Below are positions 7,886 to 16,701 of a DNA stretch of 64,000 nt, piece by piece. The position numbers and the translations under genes are program-made. The notes below the pieces were generated by a model. The model searched no databases. It had not been told where the DNA came from and saw only the letters and a program-made list of their open reading frames with translations. The DNA is taken from positions 84,124 to 148,123 of the forward strand of contig NZ_QNUF01000011.1 in assembly GCF_003385455.1 (NCBI RefSeq), written 5' to 3'. The first letter of the stretch is position 1. Each line of letters starts with the position of its first letter. The stretch comes from Chryseobacterium rhizosphaerae (lineage in GTDB: Bacteria; Bacteroidota; Bacteroidia; Flavobacteriales; Weeksellaceae).

Positions 7886-9607
7886 ATGAACAAGACACTC
7901 TCAATAGGACTCGCAGGTTTTTCTTTTACGATAGAAGAACACGCATATATAAAGCTCAGCGATTACCTGAACGCTCTTAGAAGCTCACTGGATGCTTCGG
8001 AAGTAGATGAGGTAATGCACGACATAGAAATAAGAATGGTAGAGATCTTCAGAGATTCTCTGGGAAAACGTGAAGTGATTAATGATACTGATGTAGAAAA
8101 AGTAATCGCACAGATCGGAACCCCGGAAAAAATCGAAGAACAGGAAGAGGCTTATTTTTCTGAAAAATCAACAAATAAAAATAACTACTCCGGTTCCAAC
8201 TTTACGGATAAAAAACAATTGTTCCGTGATCCTGAGAAACAAAAGGTTGCAGGAGTTTGTGCTGGGTTAGCCCAGTATGTAGGAATGGATATTACGGCTA
8301 TGAGAGCCATCTGGTTAGGAATTTTCGTCTTAGGAATCTTTACCGCGGCTATTTCTTCTTCATTGATCGGACTTTTATATGTAATCCTTTGGATCGTTCT
8401 TCCAAAAGCTGAAACAGCAGCAGATTTCCTGAAAATGCAGGGAAAGCCTATGAACTTCGACAATCTTAAAAATGAGTCTAATAAATTAGTACAGTTTGCT
8501 AATGAATCTACTCAGAGGGTCGGAGAAATATATAACGAGAACAAGCCTTATATCAACAACGCAGGAAGCGGAGCCTGGAATATACTGAAGTACATCGTAG
8601 GTGGAATCTTTGTGCTGATGGCTGTGGGAAGTATCATTGGAGTATTTGTAGTCTTTGGACTTTTTGGAATGGATACAGATTTCCCTGGTGCCAATCAAAT
8701 CAGATTCTATATGGATGATAATGGTCTTGATAAGGTATTAGCAGCTATAATGGTTATCGGAAGCTTAATCCCGGCTATTCTTTTTAGCTTATTAAGTATT
8801 AAAATATTCTCTCCAAAAACTAAGCTGAGAAATATCGGATGGGTAATAGGTGGATTATTTCTTCTATTGATCGGATTAGGAACTTACTTTGGATTAAGTA
8901 TGGCAAAGAAAAACCTGATCTACAGAGGAAGCAAAGAGGATACAGAGAATGTGGCTATCAATACCAATTCTGACACCGTTTATGTAGATGTAAAACAGGT
9001 AAGTATTCCACAAAACTTCAAAGCTTATGATGATGATATTTATTCTGATAAAAGATTCGTTTATGAAGAGGATTATATTTCTGTAGATGTAACAAGAAAA
9101 CCGGATATCAAAACTCCTTATCTGATTATTAAAAAAGAAGGAAACGGCTATAACTTCCCTATTCAGTTAACAGTACCGGTAGAGGTTGTTAATAACAAAG
9201 TAATCCTTCCAAACTATGTAAAGTATCCATATGAGCACAGATTCAGAGATTACAGAGTAAACTATGAACTGGTAGTTCCTCAAAAAGCGATTGTTATTCC
9301 ACTAAAAAAAGATCGTATCAGCTTCGATGGGGATCTGGATGGAGACGGTATCAATGATGATGATCAGGACAGAGATGAGAACCAACATGGTATAAGAATC
9401 GAAAAAAACAAAATTACAGTAAACGGTTCTACAATAAGCTATGATCCTAATGATAAAGACAGCGTGATCATTAATGGTAAAAAAGTACCAAACTATCATG
9501 TTGAAAAAGTAATTGATTCTGTAACGTCCGACATCAAAAAACTGAACAAAGATGTAGACATTAAGATCAAAGACGGAAAAAACGAAATTTCCATACAAAC
9601 TAAATAA
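7886..9607 (+). CDS. PspC-domain membrane protein
   Basis: The 573-residue protein starts with a cytosolic segment (residues 1-105) containing ASEVDEVMHDIEIRMVEIF. A PspC domain follows at about 110-175 (RDPEKQKVAGVCAGLAQYVG, then a long hydrophobic helix ending LWIVLP). Three more membrane segments lie between about 235 and 345. The last 220 residues are a hydrophilic domain holding DGDLDGDGINDDDQD, an Asp-rich calcium-type loop. PspC proteins take part in envelope-stress sensing at the inner membrane. Transcription with the upstream PadR gene indicates control by it. The C-terminal domain has no function I can name. Confidence 0.85.
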   Translation: MNKTLSIGLAGFSFTIEEHAYIKLSDYLNALRSSLDASEVDEVMHDIEIRMVEIFRDSLGKREVINDTDVEKVIAQIGTPEKIEEQEEAYFSEKSTNKNNYSGSNFTDKKQLFRDPEKQKVAGVCAGLAQYVGMDITAMRAIWLGIFVLGIFTAAISSSLIGLLYVILWIVLPKAETAADFLKMQGKPMNFDNLKNESNKLVQFANESTQRVGEIYNENKPYINNAGSGAWNILKYIVGGIFVLMAVGSIIGVFVVFGLFGMDTDFPGANQIRFYMDDNGLDKVLAAIMVIGSLIPAILFSLLSIKIFSPKTKLRNIGWVIGGLFLLLIGLGTYFGLSMAKKNLIYRGSKEDTENVAINTNSDTVYVDVKQVSIPQNFKAYDDDIYSDKRFVYEEDYISVDVTRKPDIKTPYLIIKKEGNGYNFPIQLTVPVEVVNNKVILPNYVKYPYEHRFRDYRVNYELVVPQKAIVIPLKKDRISFDGDLDGDGINDDDQDRDENQHGIRIEKNKITVNGSTISYDPNDKDSVIINGKKVPNYHVEKVIDSVTSDIKKLNKDVDIKIKDGKNEISIQTK

Positions 9608-9626
9608 TTAACTTCAGAGAGTGCGA

Positions 9627-9672
9627 GAAGGTGTGAGTGGATAGCAACCGTTTGAAATTCACACTCTTCTTA
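9627..9672 (+). terminator. Possible weak terminator
   Basis: AGAAG-GTGTGA pairs imperfectly with TCACAC-TCTTCT after the PspC stop codon, with a long loop and no strong T run. Confidence 0.3.
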
Positions 9673-9781
9673 TCTCAGAAAAGAAAAAAAATCATATTAT
9701 TTAGTTTCCTATGTGAAAAAAAAGCTTTACTTTCGTACTATTAAAATATAATAACCAACCAACAAAAAACACACACCTATC

Positions 9782-9844
9782 ATGATACAATTTGCCCTAG
9801 AATTTGTTATGAAAATCGTAGATTTAATCAACGGTTTGTTTTAA
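9782..9844 (+). CDS. Candidate 20-residue peptide gene
   Basis: ATG to TAA encodes 20 residues with an alternating hydrophobic/acidic-basic pattern (MIQFALEFVMKIVDLINGLF), consistent with an amphipathic helix that could lie on a membrane. It stands alone in a 313-base gap; TACTTTCG at 9728-9735 is a partial -7 box and a strong hairpin follows at 9871. The closing hairpin makes a real gene more likely than chance. It might be a small toxin-like or regulatory peptide; nothing identifies it. Confidence 0.4.
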   Translation: MIQFALEFVMKIVDLINGLF

Positions 9845-9861
9845 GAGCGATAATATTTCAA

Positions 9862-9869
9862 TATATTTG
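9862..9869 (+). promoter_or_regulatory. -7 box before the acyltransferase (TATATTTG)
   Basis: Exact TAnnTTTG match 52 bases before the acyltransferase start; the nearest upstream TTG is 23 bases away, slightly too far. Transcription from it would begin inside the hairpin at 9871-9899. Confidence 0.4.
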
Positions 9870-9870
9870 T

Positions 9871-9904
9871 AAAGTATAACCAAAGTTTGGTTATACTTTT
9901 TTGT
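9871..9904 (+). terminator. Terminator after the 20-residue ORF
   Basis: 14-base arms AAAGTATAACCAAA and TTTGGTTATACTTT around a single central G, followed by TTTTG. It is the only strong hairpin between the small ORF and the acyltransferase. Confidence 0.65.
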
Positions 9905-9920
9905 TTTAATCCAAGAATTT

Positions 9921-10499
9921 ATGAAAAAACTGATAGGCAAATTAATGCTAAAATTATTAGGTTGGAAGGTCGTTCTGCAGGGCGATGTAAACAGCCTGAA
10001 CAGGTGTATCCTTGTGGTAGCACCGCATACCCATAATATGGAATACATTTTAGGAAATCTTGCCTACTGGTCTTTAGGAAAACCATTAAAGATCATTATT
10101 AAAGATGCTCACACCAAAGCATGGTACGGAAGCCTAGTAAGAGGCCTTGGGGGTATCGGTATAGACAGAACTCAAAAAAATGATCTGGTCAATTTTGTAG
10201 CCAATCAATTTGCAAAAGAAGATTTCAGTCTGGTTATTACCCCGGAAGGAACAAGAAGCTGGGTTCCTAAATGGAGAAAAGGTTTTTATCATATGGCTTT
10301 GGCGGCAAAAGTTCCTATTGTACTGGCAGCCGGAGATTTCAAAAGAAATATTGTTTACCTGGGCTATACTATTCCTTATGAAAGGCTTGCATCAGCTCCT
10401 TTTTCAGAGATTATGCAGGAAATTCAGGATTATTACATTAAAAATGATATTGGTCCTAAAATCCCTGCCAACTGGAATCCTAATATCATGGGAGAATAA
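9921..10499 (+). CDS. PlsC-like 1-acylglycerol-3-phosphate acyltransferase
   Basis: The 192-residue protein has the acyltransferase blocks in order: APHTHNMEY (residues 35-42), GGIGIDR (about 78-84), and TPEGTRSW (about 107-114). Family members transfer an acyl group to lysophosphatidate at the inner membrane in phospholipid synthesis. Block I normally reads H-X4-D; here it reads H-X4-E, a conservative change in the catalytic dyad. It is shorter than canonical PlsC and lacks an obvious N-terminal membrane helix. The acceptor could be something other than lysophosphatidate. It precedes the menaquinone thioesterase gene by 44 bases. Confidence 0.82.
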   Translation: MKKLIGKLMLKLLGWKVVLQGDVNSLNRCILVVAPHTHNMEYILGNLAYWSLGKPLKIIIKDAHTKAWYGSLVRGLGGIGIDRTQKNDLVNFVANQFAKEDFSLVITPEGTRSWVPKWRKGFYHMALAAKVPIVLAAGDFKRNIVYLGYTIPYERLASAPFSEIMQEIQDYYIKNDIGPKIPANWNPNIMGE

Positions 10500-10543
10500 G
10501 TATCATCAACCGTAAATTATCAATCATCATTTATCAACATACA

Positions 10544-10972
10544 ATGAAAGGTCAGAATAAAGAAGAAATATTAGCGTTTTTAAATAACTGGGGAAACGAA
10601 ACCCTGGCAAAAACACTGGAAATAAAATTCATCGACATTGATGTCGAAAATGAATCCCTTACTGCCACAATGCCTGTACTTCCAAGGACCCATCAGCCTT
10701 TTGGAATCATGCATGGAGGGGCAAGCTGTGTATTGGCTGAAACCTTAGGGTCAAGCCTGTCTAATATTTTTATAGACGGAGATAAATATTATGGTGTGGG
10801 GACCAATATCAATTCCAATCATCTGAGAAGTAAGAAAGATGGGGTTGTCACTGCTACCGCCCGCTTTATCAGAAAGGGAAAAACCATGCATGTTTCAGAG
10901 ATTGAGATCAGAGATGAAAAAGAAGTACTCATCAACCATACTACGATGACGAATAATATTATTCTGAGATAG
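10544..10972 (+). CDS. menI: Hotdog thioesterase, probable DHNA-CoA hydrolase
   Basis: This 142-residue PaaI-type hotdog protein carries the motif QPFGIMHGGASCVLAETLGS (residues 50-69), in which the Glu is the catalytic base of YdiI/MenI enzymes. It is followed by GVGTNINSNHLRSKKDG and the RKGKTMHVSEIEI strand. MenI cleaves 1,4-dihydroxy-2-naphthoyl-CoA in menaquinone synthesis. The next gene encodes isochorismate synthase, which opens the same pathway; this context favours MenI over a phenylacetate-type role. The assignment of the substrate is inference, the family is clear. Confidence 0.8.
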   Translation: MKGQNKEEILAFLNNWGNETLAKTLEIKFIDIDVENESLTATMPVLPRTHQPFGIMHGGASCVLAETLGSSLSNIFIDGDKYYGVGTNINSNHLRSKKDGVVTATARFIRKGKTMHVSEIEIRDEKEVLINHTTMTNNIILR

Positions 10973-10998
10973 ACTAAAGAGATATCACTAAAAAACAG

Positions 10999-11027
10999 AA
11001 GACTCAAAAAAATTGAGTCTTTTTTTA
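10999..11027 (+). terminator. Rho-independent terminator
   Basis: Arms AAGACTCAA and TTGAGTCTT with a 5-base loop and a run of seven T. It separates the thioesterase from the isochorismate synthase gene. Confidence 0.7.
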
Positions 11028-11103
11028 TATACTTGCTGCATTTTTTTAGAGCACCACGGGTATCAAATGAAGAATATTTCCTAAAAAAACTACTCTTTTA
11101 ATT

Positions 11104-11133
11104 TTGACATTTTTAAGACTAATAATACCTTTG
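11104..11133 (+). promoter_or_regulatory. Promoter, TTG-N19-TACCTTTG
   Basis: TTG at 11104-11106 and TACCTTTG at 11126-11133 with 19 bases between: a full consensus match, 46 bases before the isochorismate synthase start. Confidence 0.7.
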
Positions 11134-11179
11134 CAGAAAGGAAAATCAACGTGGGAATTTCCTATCTTATTTCCGGGCG

Positions 11180-12181
11180 ATGATTTTCAAAATCCATCCA
11201 CAGCTAATGATTTATTTCAAATTTCCTTTTGACGAACAATTATATTCCACAGATCATAATCAGAATATAAATTCCGTAAATTTTTATTCTTTTGACAAAC
11301 TGAAACAGGTGAGTTTTGAAGGTCGAATTACTTCTGCTGAAGAACAATATATCCCAACCGGTCTCATAAGCAGTCCCCTGTTACAGGATCAAACCCATTT
11401 TGAAGAAGAAACGAAAGAAGAGTACATGCATAGCCTTCAGAAGGTAATTGGAGTGATTAAAGACAACCAGCTTCCTAAACTGGTTTATTCGAGAAGAAAG
11501 ATATTCAGGAGCTTTGATGAAATAGACCTTAAAGAAAGCTTTAAAAACCTATGCATCTCTTATCCGAATGCTTTCAGGTATTTGTTTAATGATAGGGATA
11601 ACGCCTGGATGGGTGCTTTTTCTGAAGTACTGGGGAAATTCAATAAGGAAACCCATGAATTTGAAACCATGGCACTGGCAGGCACGCTACCTGTTTCTGA
11701 AGAATGGTCCGAAAAGGAGATTGAAGAACAGAAACCTGTTACCAACTATATTCAGGATATCCTTACCAACTATTCCAGCCATGTACAGCAGTCAGAAACT
11801 TACGATCATATTTCCGGCAACATCAAACACCTCCGTACAGATTTCCGAACGCATATAAAGCCTGAGGACCTTGATGCTCTTATCCAGGATCTTCACCCTA
11901 CTCCGGCAGTATGTGGCATTCCTAAAGATTTTTGTATTGAAAATATTCAGAAGTATGAAAAGTTCCCCCGTGAATTTTATGCCGGTTACATTAAAATTGA
12001 AACTGAAGAAAGCATACAGTTTTTTGTAAATCTGCGATGTGCAAGGCTTTATCAAGACTCTGTACATGTATTTGTCGGCGGCGGAATTACGGCTCAGAGC
12101 AACCCTGAAAAAGAATGGGTTGAAACAGAAATGAAGTCTGAAGCAATTCTTAAAAATCTGGTCACTTCTTACAAGGCATAA
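11180..12181 (+). CDS. menF: Isochorismate synthase (chorismate-binding family)
   Basis: The 333-residue protein contains chorismate-binding enzyme signatures: LPKLVYSRRKI, ETMALAGTLP, HPTPAVCGIP, REFYAGYI and the closing FVGGGITAQSNPEKEWVETE (Mg-binding Glu). It converts chorismate to isochorismate, the first step of menaquinone synthesis. It is shorter than E. coli MenF (about 430 residues), missing much of the N-terminal layer, as is usual for Bacteroidetes versions. The start is uncertain: a second Met lies at codon 10 (MIYFKFPF). An enterobactin-type role is less likely, since no siderophore genes are nearby. Confidence 0.85.
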   Translation: MIFKIHPQLMIYFKFPFDEQLYSTDHNQNINSVNFYSFDKLKQVSFEGRITSAEEQYIPTGLISSPLLQDQTHFEEETKEEYMHSLQKVIGVIKDNQLPKLVYSRRKIFRSFDEIDLKESFKNLCISYPNAFRYLFNDRDNAWMGAFSEVLGKFNKETHEFETMALAGTLPVSEEWSEKEIEEQKPVTNYIQDILTNYSSHVQQSETYDHISGNIKHLRTDFRTHIKPEDLDALIQDLHPTPAVCGIPKDFCIENIQKYEKFPREFYAGYIKIETEESIQFFVNLRCARLYQDSVHVFVGGGITAQSNPEKEWVETEMKSEAILKNLVTSYKA

Positions 12182-12200
12182 AGAACCTCAATAGAAATAA

Positions 12201-12235
12201 AAAACCTCCTTCAGTCTGAAAGAGGTTTTATTTAT
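12201..12235. terminator. Bidirectional terminator
   Basis: Arms AAAACCTC and GAGGTTTT, with inner pairing TTCAG/CTGAA, lie between convergent genes and end in T-rich and A-rich runs. Confidence 0.65.
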
Positions 12236-12255
12236 TTTAAAATATAAATATCTGG

Positions 12256-12456
12256 TTATTTCTTTACTCCGATTCTGCTCCACGTATCCATAACGAAAAG
12301 CAAAATAAGACCAATAAAAGCTGCTGCTGCAGAAAATACAAACTTCAGGTTATCACTCTCTTCTGATAAAACATCTGACTGCCAATCTATAGCATAAAGA
12401 TTAATGGCAATGAATACAATAAATAGTACTAAAAATACTTTATAAAACTTCTTCAT
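12256..12456 (-). CDS. Small two-helix membrane protein
   Basis: This 66-residue protein has two clear hydrophobic segments (residues 5-23, VFLVLFIVFIAINLYAI, and about 40-57) separated by an acidic loop SDVLSEESDN. It starts 5 bases after the marC stop codon on the same strand, so the two are almost certainly co-transcribed. I recognise no family. Confidence 0.7.
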   Translation of the reverse strand: MKKFYKVFLVLFIVFIAINLYAIDWQSDVLSEESDNLKFVFSAAAAFIGLILLFVMDTWSRIGVKK

Positions 12457-12461
12457 AATTT

Positions 12462-13064
12462 CTAAAAATTAACATAATTCAGCACCAACTGGGCAAAATT
12501 TGCGGTGAATAATTTAATTGAAATTGCCAGCAGGATAATTCCGAAAACTTTCTGAAGGATCATCAATGTAGCATCCCCTATTTTCCTTTCCAGCCATTTC
12601 GCTGATTTAAGCACCAAATATACGAAAATTGTATTAAGAACAATTCCTAAAATAATATTAATATCATGAAATTCCGCTCTGAGAGATAGCGCTGTAGTAA
12701 GTGTTCCGGCACCTGCAACCAGCGGAAATGCGATGGGAACAATGGATGCCGCTTTTGCTTCAGTAGTTTTATTGATTTCAATTCCTAAAATCATTTCCAG
12801 GGCTATGACAAAAATCACAAAAGCTCCGGCAATGGCAAAGGAATTCACGTCTACTCCAATCAGCTTAAGAATCTTATTTCCTACGAATAGAAAAACAATC
12901 ATAATAACTCCGGCAGTAATTGCAGCCTTTCCAGCTTCAATTTGCCCGAACTTCTGTTGAAGGCTTACTATAATAGGAACTGACCCGATAATATCAATAA
13001 CGGCGAAAAGAACCATAAAGCTTGTAACGACCTCTTTAATAGAGAAACCATCAAAAATTTCCAT
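12462..13064 (-). CDS. MarC-family integral membrane protein
   Basis: The 200-residue protein has six predicted helices with the MarC pattern: FAVIDIIGSVPII in the first helix, then GAFVIFVIALEMILGIE and the central PIAFPLVAGAGTLTT. MarC proteins sit in the inner membrane; their transport substrate is not established, and the historical link to antibiotic resistance has been withdrawn. It lies 44 bases downstream of batD on the same strand, so it may be the distal part of the Bat transcript. Confidence 0.88.
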   Translation of the reverse strand: MEIFDGFSIKEVVTSFMVLFAVIDIIGSVPIIVSLQQKFGQIEAGKAAITAGVIMIVFLFVGNKILKLIGVDVNSFAIAGAFVIFVIALEMILGIEINKTTEAKAASIVPIAFPLVAGAGTLTTALSLRAEFHDINIILGIVLNTIFVYLVLKSAKWLERKIGDATLMILQKVFGIILLAISIKLFTANFAQLVLNYVNF

Positions 13065-13108
13065 CTCTTTGTAATTAAAAATTTCGCAAAAATATGAAAA
13101 TAAATTAA

Positions 13109-14851
13109 CTATTTGCTAATTTGTGAATATAAATTAACAATTGTCTTCAAAAGTTCCTCAAGAGCTTCTACAGATTTCACAGGAGAATATTTTTCTATTT
13201 GAATTTTCTGCTGAAGTTTTCCATAGTCTTCTGCAAGAGAAGAACCTTTGTGATTTTCAAGAAAAGTCTTAAACTCGCTGACAGAGCCCTGAAAATACTG
13301 ACCTCTTACTTCCTCATCCAATTCTTCCAGTGTTTCAAAGAACTTTTCATATTCCCCGTTATCTTTAAGATTTTCAAGATAGCTGAAATAGTCATTAATA
13401 TCTGTTTTCAGCAATTCCTTGATTTCTCTTTCTGTTTCAGCCACTGACCCTAAAGATTTTTTAGACGGTGCAGTTTCCCTAACTAATGTACGTTTTTTTT
13501 GCCAAGTCTTAAATAACAGATAGGCAATAAATAACCCCAAAAGGATCACAATATTGGTTAAGAGAATATTCCAGTGGAATTTGCTTTTTTCTTTTACTTT
13601 AAATGAAGTGGTTTTTAAAACCGGGGTATTTACCGTTTCAAGAAGGTTATTGGTATATTCATTTACTTTCTCCACCGTAGAACGGGCTTCCAGAACCTGC
13701 TCATGAGAAAATGCATTCAAGGCCAAAGTCTCTTGTCCAAGATCAATATATTCTTTGTTTTCAGGATTAAAAAAAGCAAACTGTTCTGTTTTTATAGAAA
13801 TTGCTCCCGATTTCTTAGGAATAATGACATAGCTGGCTAAGATGACCCCTTTCATACCCGTTGTTCCCGGAGAAACTTTAGAGGTGATTTTAGGAGCAAA
13901 AATTTCATAATCCGGAGACGCAGCAATTTTTGGAAGCTCCATATCCGGTAAATTTCCTTCTCCTGAAACTTTTACCACGACATTCATTGGTTTTTTAGCT
14001 TCAGGTTTCTCTTTAGTAGCATTATAAACACTTACATTGAAGTTTCCTACTGCATTTTTAAAACAGTCAGGAGCTCCTTCCGGAAGTTTTTTTACATTCA
14101 GCTTGATCTTATTGGAAACAATCTTATTCTTACTGGAATGAGAGTTGACAGAGGCTGATACTCCAGGAACTTCTACATATCCTGCTTCATTTGGAAATAC
14201 CATAAACATCGCCAAAATCTGAGAAGCCATATTTCCGGAATTCGTCGGATCTATTTCAGACCTGTTAAAATTTATAGGATGTACATTGATATTATCCTGC
14301 TGTGGAAGATGGATATTTTTCACCTTTCTAAGGTTATCCATATTTCTGGAATACACCTTCAGAACAGCAATGGTAGGTTGATCCTGATATACCTCCCTGT
14401 CCTCTATCTCCATATTCAGATAGACATCATTGGAAGTATTCCCGGCTAAAGATTTCTTTTCTACAAATTCTTTGACGTTGACATCAAAAGGTTCTGTTTT
14501 GTAGATTTTATTATTAACGGTCACTAGTACCGATCCTATTTTTATTTTCCCTTTTTTCTTAGGTTCAAGGGCTATTCTGGATATTTTTTGAGTAATCAGG
14601 GTATTGGTCGCAGGATCAATCACGGTATTGGTAACCGAACCACTTCCGATAATATTGAATTTCGAAAGATCGGGAAGCTGAAATCCTGTTTGCTGTACAA
14701 GATCACTTCCGTTAAGTTCTAATACGATTGTAAGATTCACAATATCCTTACCTGCATATTCGGCTTTATCAGCATCTAGGCTAAGATTTACCTGTCCGTA
14801 AGTAATTACGGATGCCAGAGTAAGCAATATGTAAATCAATTTATGCTGCAT
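13109..14851 (-). CDS. batD: BatD, aerotolerance-operon membrane protein
   Basis: I take the ATG that overlaps the batC stop (TGATG), not the TTG two codons earlier; this gives 580 residues beginning with a signal peptide (IYILLTLASVITYGQ). The first 420 residues are beta-rich extracytoplasmic modules of the BatD (oxygen tolerance) type. A single membrane helix at about 433-453 (ILLTNIVILLGLFIAYLLF) and a helical cytosolic tail follow. BatD is thought to form an inner-membrane complex with BatA and BatB. The stop/start overlap with batC indicates translational coupling. Confidence 0.88.
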   Translation of the reverse strand: MQHKLIYILLTLASVITYGQVNLSLDADKAEYAGKDIVNLTIVLELNGSDLVQQTGFQLPDLSKFNIIGSGSVTNTVIDPATNTLITQKISRIALEPKKKGKIKIGSVLVTVNNKIYKTEPFDVNVKEFVEKKSLAGNTSNDVYLNMEIEDREVYQDQPTIAVLKVYSRNMDNLRKVKNIHLPQQDNINVHPINFNRSEIDPTNSGNMASQILAMFMVFPNEAGYVEVPGVSASVNSHSSKNKIVSNKIKLNVKKLPEGAPDCFKNAVGNFNVSVYNATKEKPEAKKPMNVVVKVSGEGNLPDMELPKIAASPDYEIFAPKITSKVSPGTTGMKGVILASYVIIPKKSGAISIKTEQFAFFNPENKEYIDLGQETLALNAFSHEQVLEARSTVEKVNEYTNNLLETVNTPVLKTTSFKVKEKSKFHWNILLTNIVILLGLFIAYLLFKTWQKKRTLVRETAPSKKSLGSVAETEREIKELLKTDINDYFSYLENLKDNGEYEKFFETLEELDEEVRGQYFQGSVSEFKTFLENHKGSSLAEDYGKLQQKIQIEKYSPVKSVEALEELLKTIVNLYSQISK

Positions 14852-15594
14852 CACCAATCTTTCTCGTTGCTTTCAGGCATCGAATAAGAATTCTTATTTA
14901 AAATTCTTCTGGCGGTTTCTTTTTCTTTTTCGTTTATCTTATCTAGAATTGCATTTTCAAGGTCTTTTGGCATTTTACCCTCATTATTCTGTTTTTGCTG
15001 AGGATCATTACCCTGGTCACTTTTACCTTCATTTTGCTGACCACTTCCCTGGTCCTGCTTCTGATCTTTTTTATCGCCTTTCTGATCATCACCTTTATTC
15101 TGATCATTACCGCCGCCTCCTTTTCCTGAGTTATTCTGTTGCTGTTTTTGTTGCTGCTCTTTTTCTTTTAATTTGGCAATTTCATAATTCTTTCTGGTGG
15201 CCTCACTATACGGATTTTGCTTAAGAGCTTTTTTATAATAATCTGCAGCCTTTTCCGGCTGATTCATCTGCATATAGCTATTGCCTAAATTATGAAGTGC
15301 TGCCGCCTTATCAGGAAGTGTCTGCGAAAACTGCTGTGCTTTTTCAAACTCTTCTTTTGCCTCTTCATACTTCTTACTTTTATATAAGGCATTCCCCAAA
15401 TTATAATGTGCCGTAAAATCTTTGTCATTGGATTTTGCGGCCTCCATATATTTCGAAGAAGCTCCATCATAGTCTTTACCGTCGAATTTTTGGTTCCCTT
15501 CATGAACCAATGTCCTATAGTTTTCCTGCCCAAACAAAATGCCTGAGAACGAAAAAGCAATTATAAACGATAAAAGTAAGATTTTAGTATTCAT
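14851..15594 (-). CDS. batC: BatC, TPR protein of the Bat operon
   Basis: The start is placed at the ATG before NTKILLLSFI, which gives a clean signal peptide ending in FGQ; a TTG three codons earlier is less likely. In the 247-residue product, about three tetratricopeptide repeats follow (residues 22-140; HYNLGNALYKSKKYEEAKEE, HNLGNSYMQMNQPEKAADYY). A low-complexity Gln/Gly/Asn/Lys linker (150-205) and a charged helix LENAILDKINEKEKETARR close the protein. TPR arrays bind partner proteins; here the partners are presumably the BatA/BatB von Willebrand proteins. Some schemes call this member BatE. Confidence 0.85.
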   Translation of the reverse strand: MNTKILLLSFIIAFSFSGILFGQENYRTLVHEGNQKFDGKDYDGASSKYMEAAKSNDKDFTAHYNLGNALYKSKKYEEAKEEFEKAQQFSQTLPDKAAALHNLGNSYMQMNQPEKAADYYKKALKQNPYSEATRKNYEIAKLKEKEQQQKQQQNNSGKGGGGNDQNKGDDQKGDKKDQKQDQGSGQQNEGKSDQGNDPQQKQNNEGKMPKDLENAILDKINEKEKETARRILNKNSYSMPESNEKDW

Positions 15595-15693
15595 CCTTTG
15601 CAAAATTATTCCTTTAAATGTTAAGAAACAGGGGTTTATTTGTTAAAATTCGGTTAAAGTACCCATTAAAATGCTGTTCCCTCCTCATGAAGA

Positions 15694-16701
15694 CTACACA
15701 TTGAAATCTTTTTTAGGATTAAAAAGAAAAATTAAAAGAAAAAATAAGATTGATGCTCCCAGAAAATATTGATAGTAATGGTTGGCATTCTGTGACTTCA
15801 CCATGGTTTCGGATCCGGAAGATCTTTTATTAACAGCATCAATAATTCTGCTTGGCGCTTCATTGATATTATTGCCATCTATATAACTTCCACCGGTAGA
15901 TTCAGCCATCTTTTTTAAGGCATCCGTCTGTCTTTTTGAAATAACGGTTCCCCCATTCACATCTGTTTTATAGCCCATTAACTGTCCATAAACATATTCA
16001 GGAACGGGTGCTCCTTCATCGGACCCCACTCCTACAGAAGTAATACTTATTCCCTCTTTATTGGCTAGTCTTATCGCGGCATTGTCATTCCCCTCGTTAT
16101 CTTCACCATCACTGAGCAATATCACCTTTCTGGAACCTTTACTTACATTTTTAAACTTATCTACAGCAGCCTGCATTCCATTCAAAAAATCTGTTCCCTG
16201 GATCTGCATAGAATTGGTTTCAATTCCGCTGATATAGGTTTCGGCAGAATTATAATCTGTAGTCAGGGGCATGATAGACATGGCCTGTCCCGCAAAAATC
16301 ACAATACCTACTTTATCATTTTTCATCTTCTGCATAGTACCCAGCATCAGATTTTTAGCCTCAGCAAGGCGGCTTGGGTCTATATCTTCGGCGTTCATTG
16401 AATTCGAAACATCAAGCATAAAAATCACATTATTCAGCTTCTGACTGCTTCTTACCTCTTCCGAACCATTAAGAAGATCAATAATTGAAAATATCAAAAA
16501 TAAAGTTCCTAATAAATACAAGGCAGGGAAAATTTTTATAAATCCCGATTGTTTTTCAAATAAATGATCATGAAACTGGCTGTCGGCAAAAATTTCTTTC
16601 TTTCTATTTTTCCATTTCAAAAAACGGATCAAAAAGAAGGCTAACAGCGGCAGAAGCAACAGTAAAAATAAATACCAATAATTTCCTAAAGACCAACTCA
16701 T
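15694..16701 (-). CDS. batB: BatB, membrane von Willebrand A protein
   Basis: The 335-residue protein has two N-terminal membrane helices (about 9-27 and 58-77), a von Willebrand A domain with the MIDAS motif DVSNSMNAED (residues 95-104) and the later LLSDGEDNEGND, and a C-terminal helix before FNPKKDFNV. MIDAS sites bind a divalent metal and mediate protein contact. Its ATG overlaps the batA stop by one base. Bat proteins are linked to aerotolerance in Bacteroides and to envelope functions elsewhere; the exact activity is unresolved. Confidence 0.9.
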   Translation of the reverse strand: MSWSLGNYWYLFLLLLLPLLAFFLIRFLKWKNRKKEIFADSQFHDHLFEKQSGFIKIFPALYLLGTLFLIFSIIDLLNGSEEVRSSQKLNNVIFMLDVSNSMNAEDIDPSRLAEAKNLMLGTMQKMKNDKVGIVIFAGQAMSIMPLTTDYNSAETYISGIETNSMQIQGTDFLNGMQAAVDKFKNVSKGSRKVILLSDGEDNEGNDNAAIRLANKEGISITSVGVGSDEGAPVPEYVYGQLMGYKTDVNGGTVISKRQTDALKKMAESTGGSYIDGNNINEAPSRIIDAVNKRSSGSETMVKSQNANHYYQYFLGASILFFLLIFLFNPKKDFNV

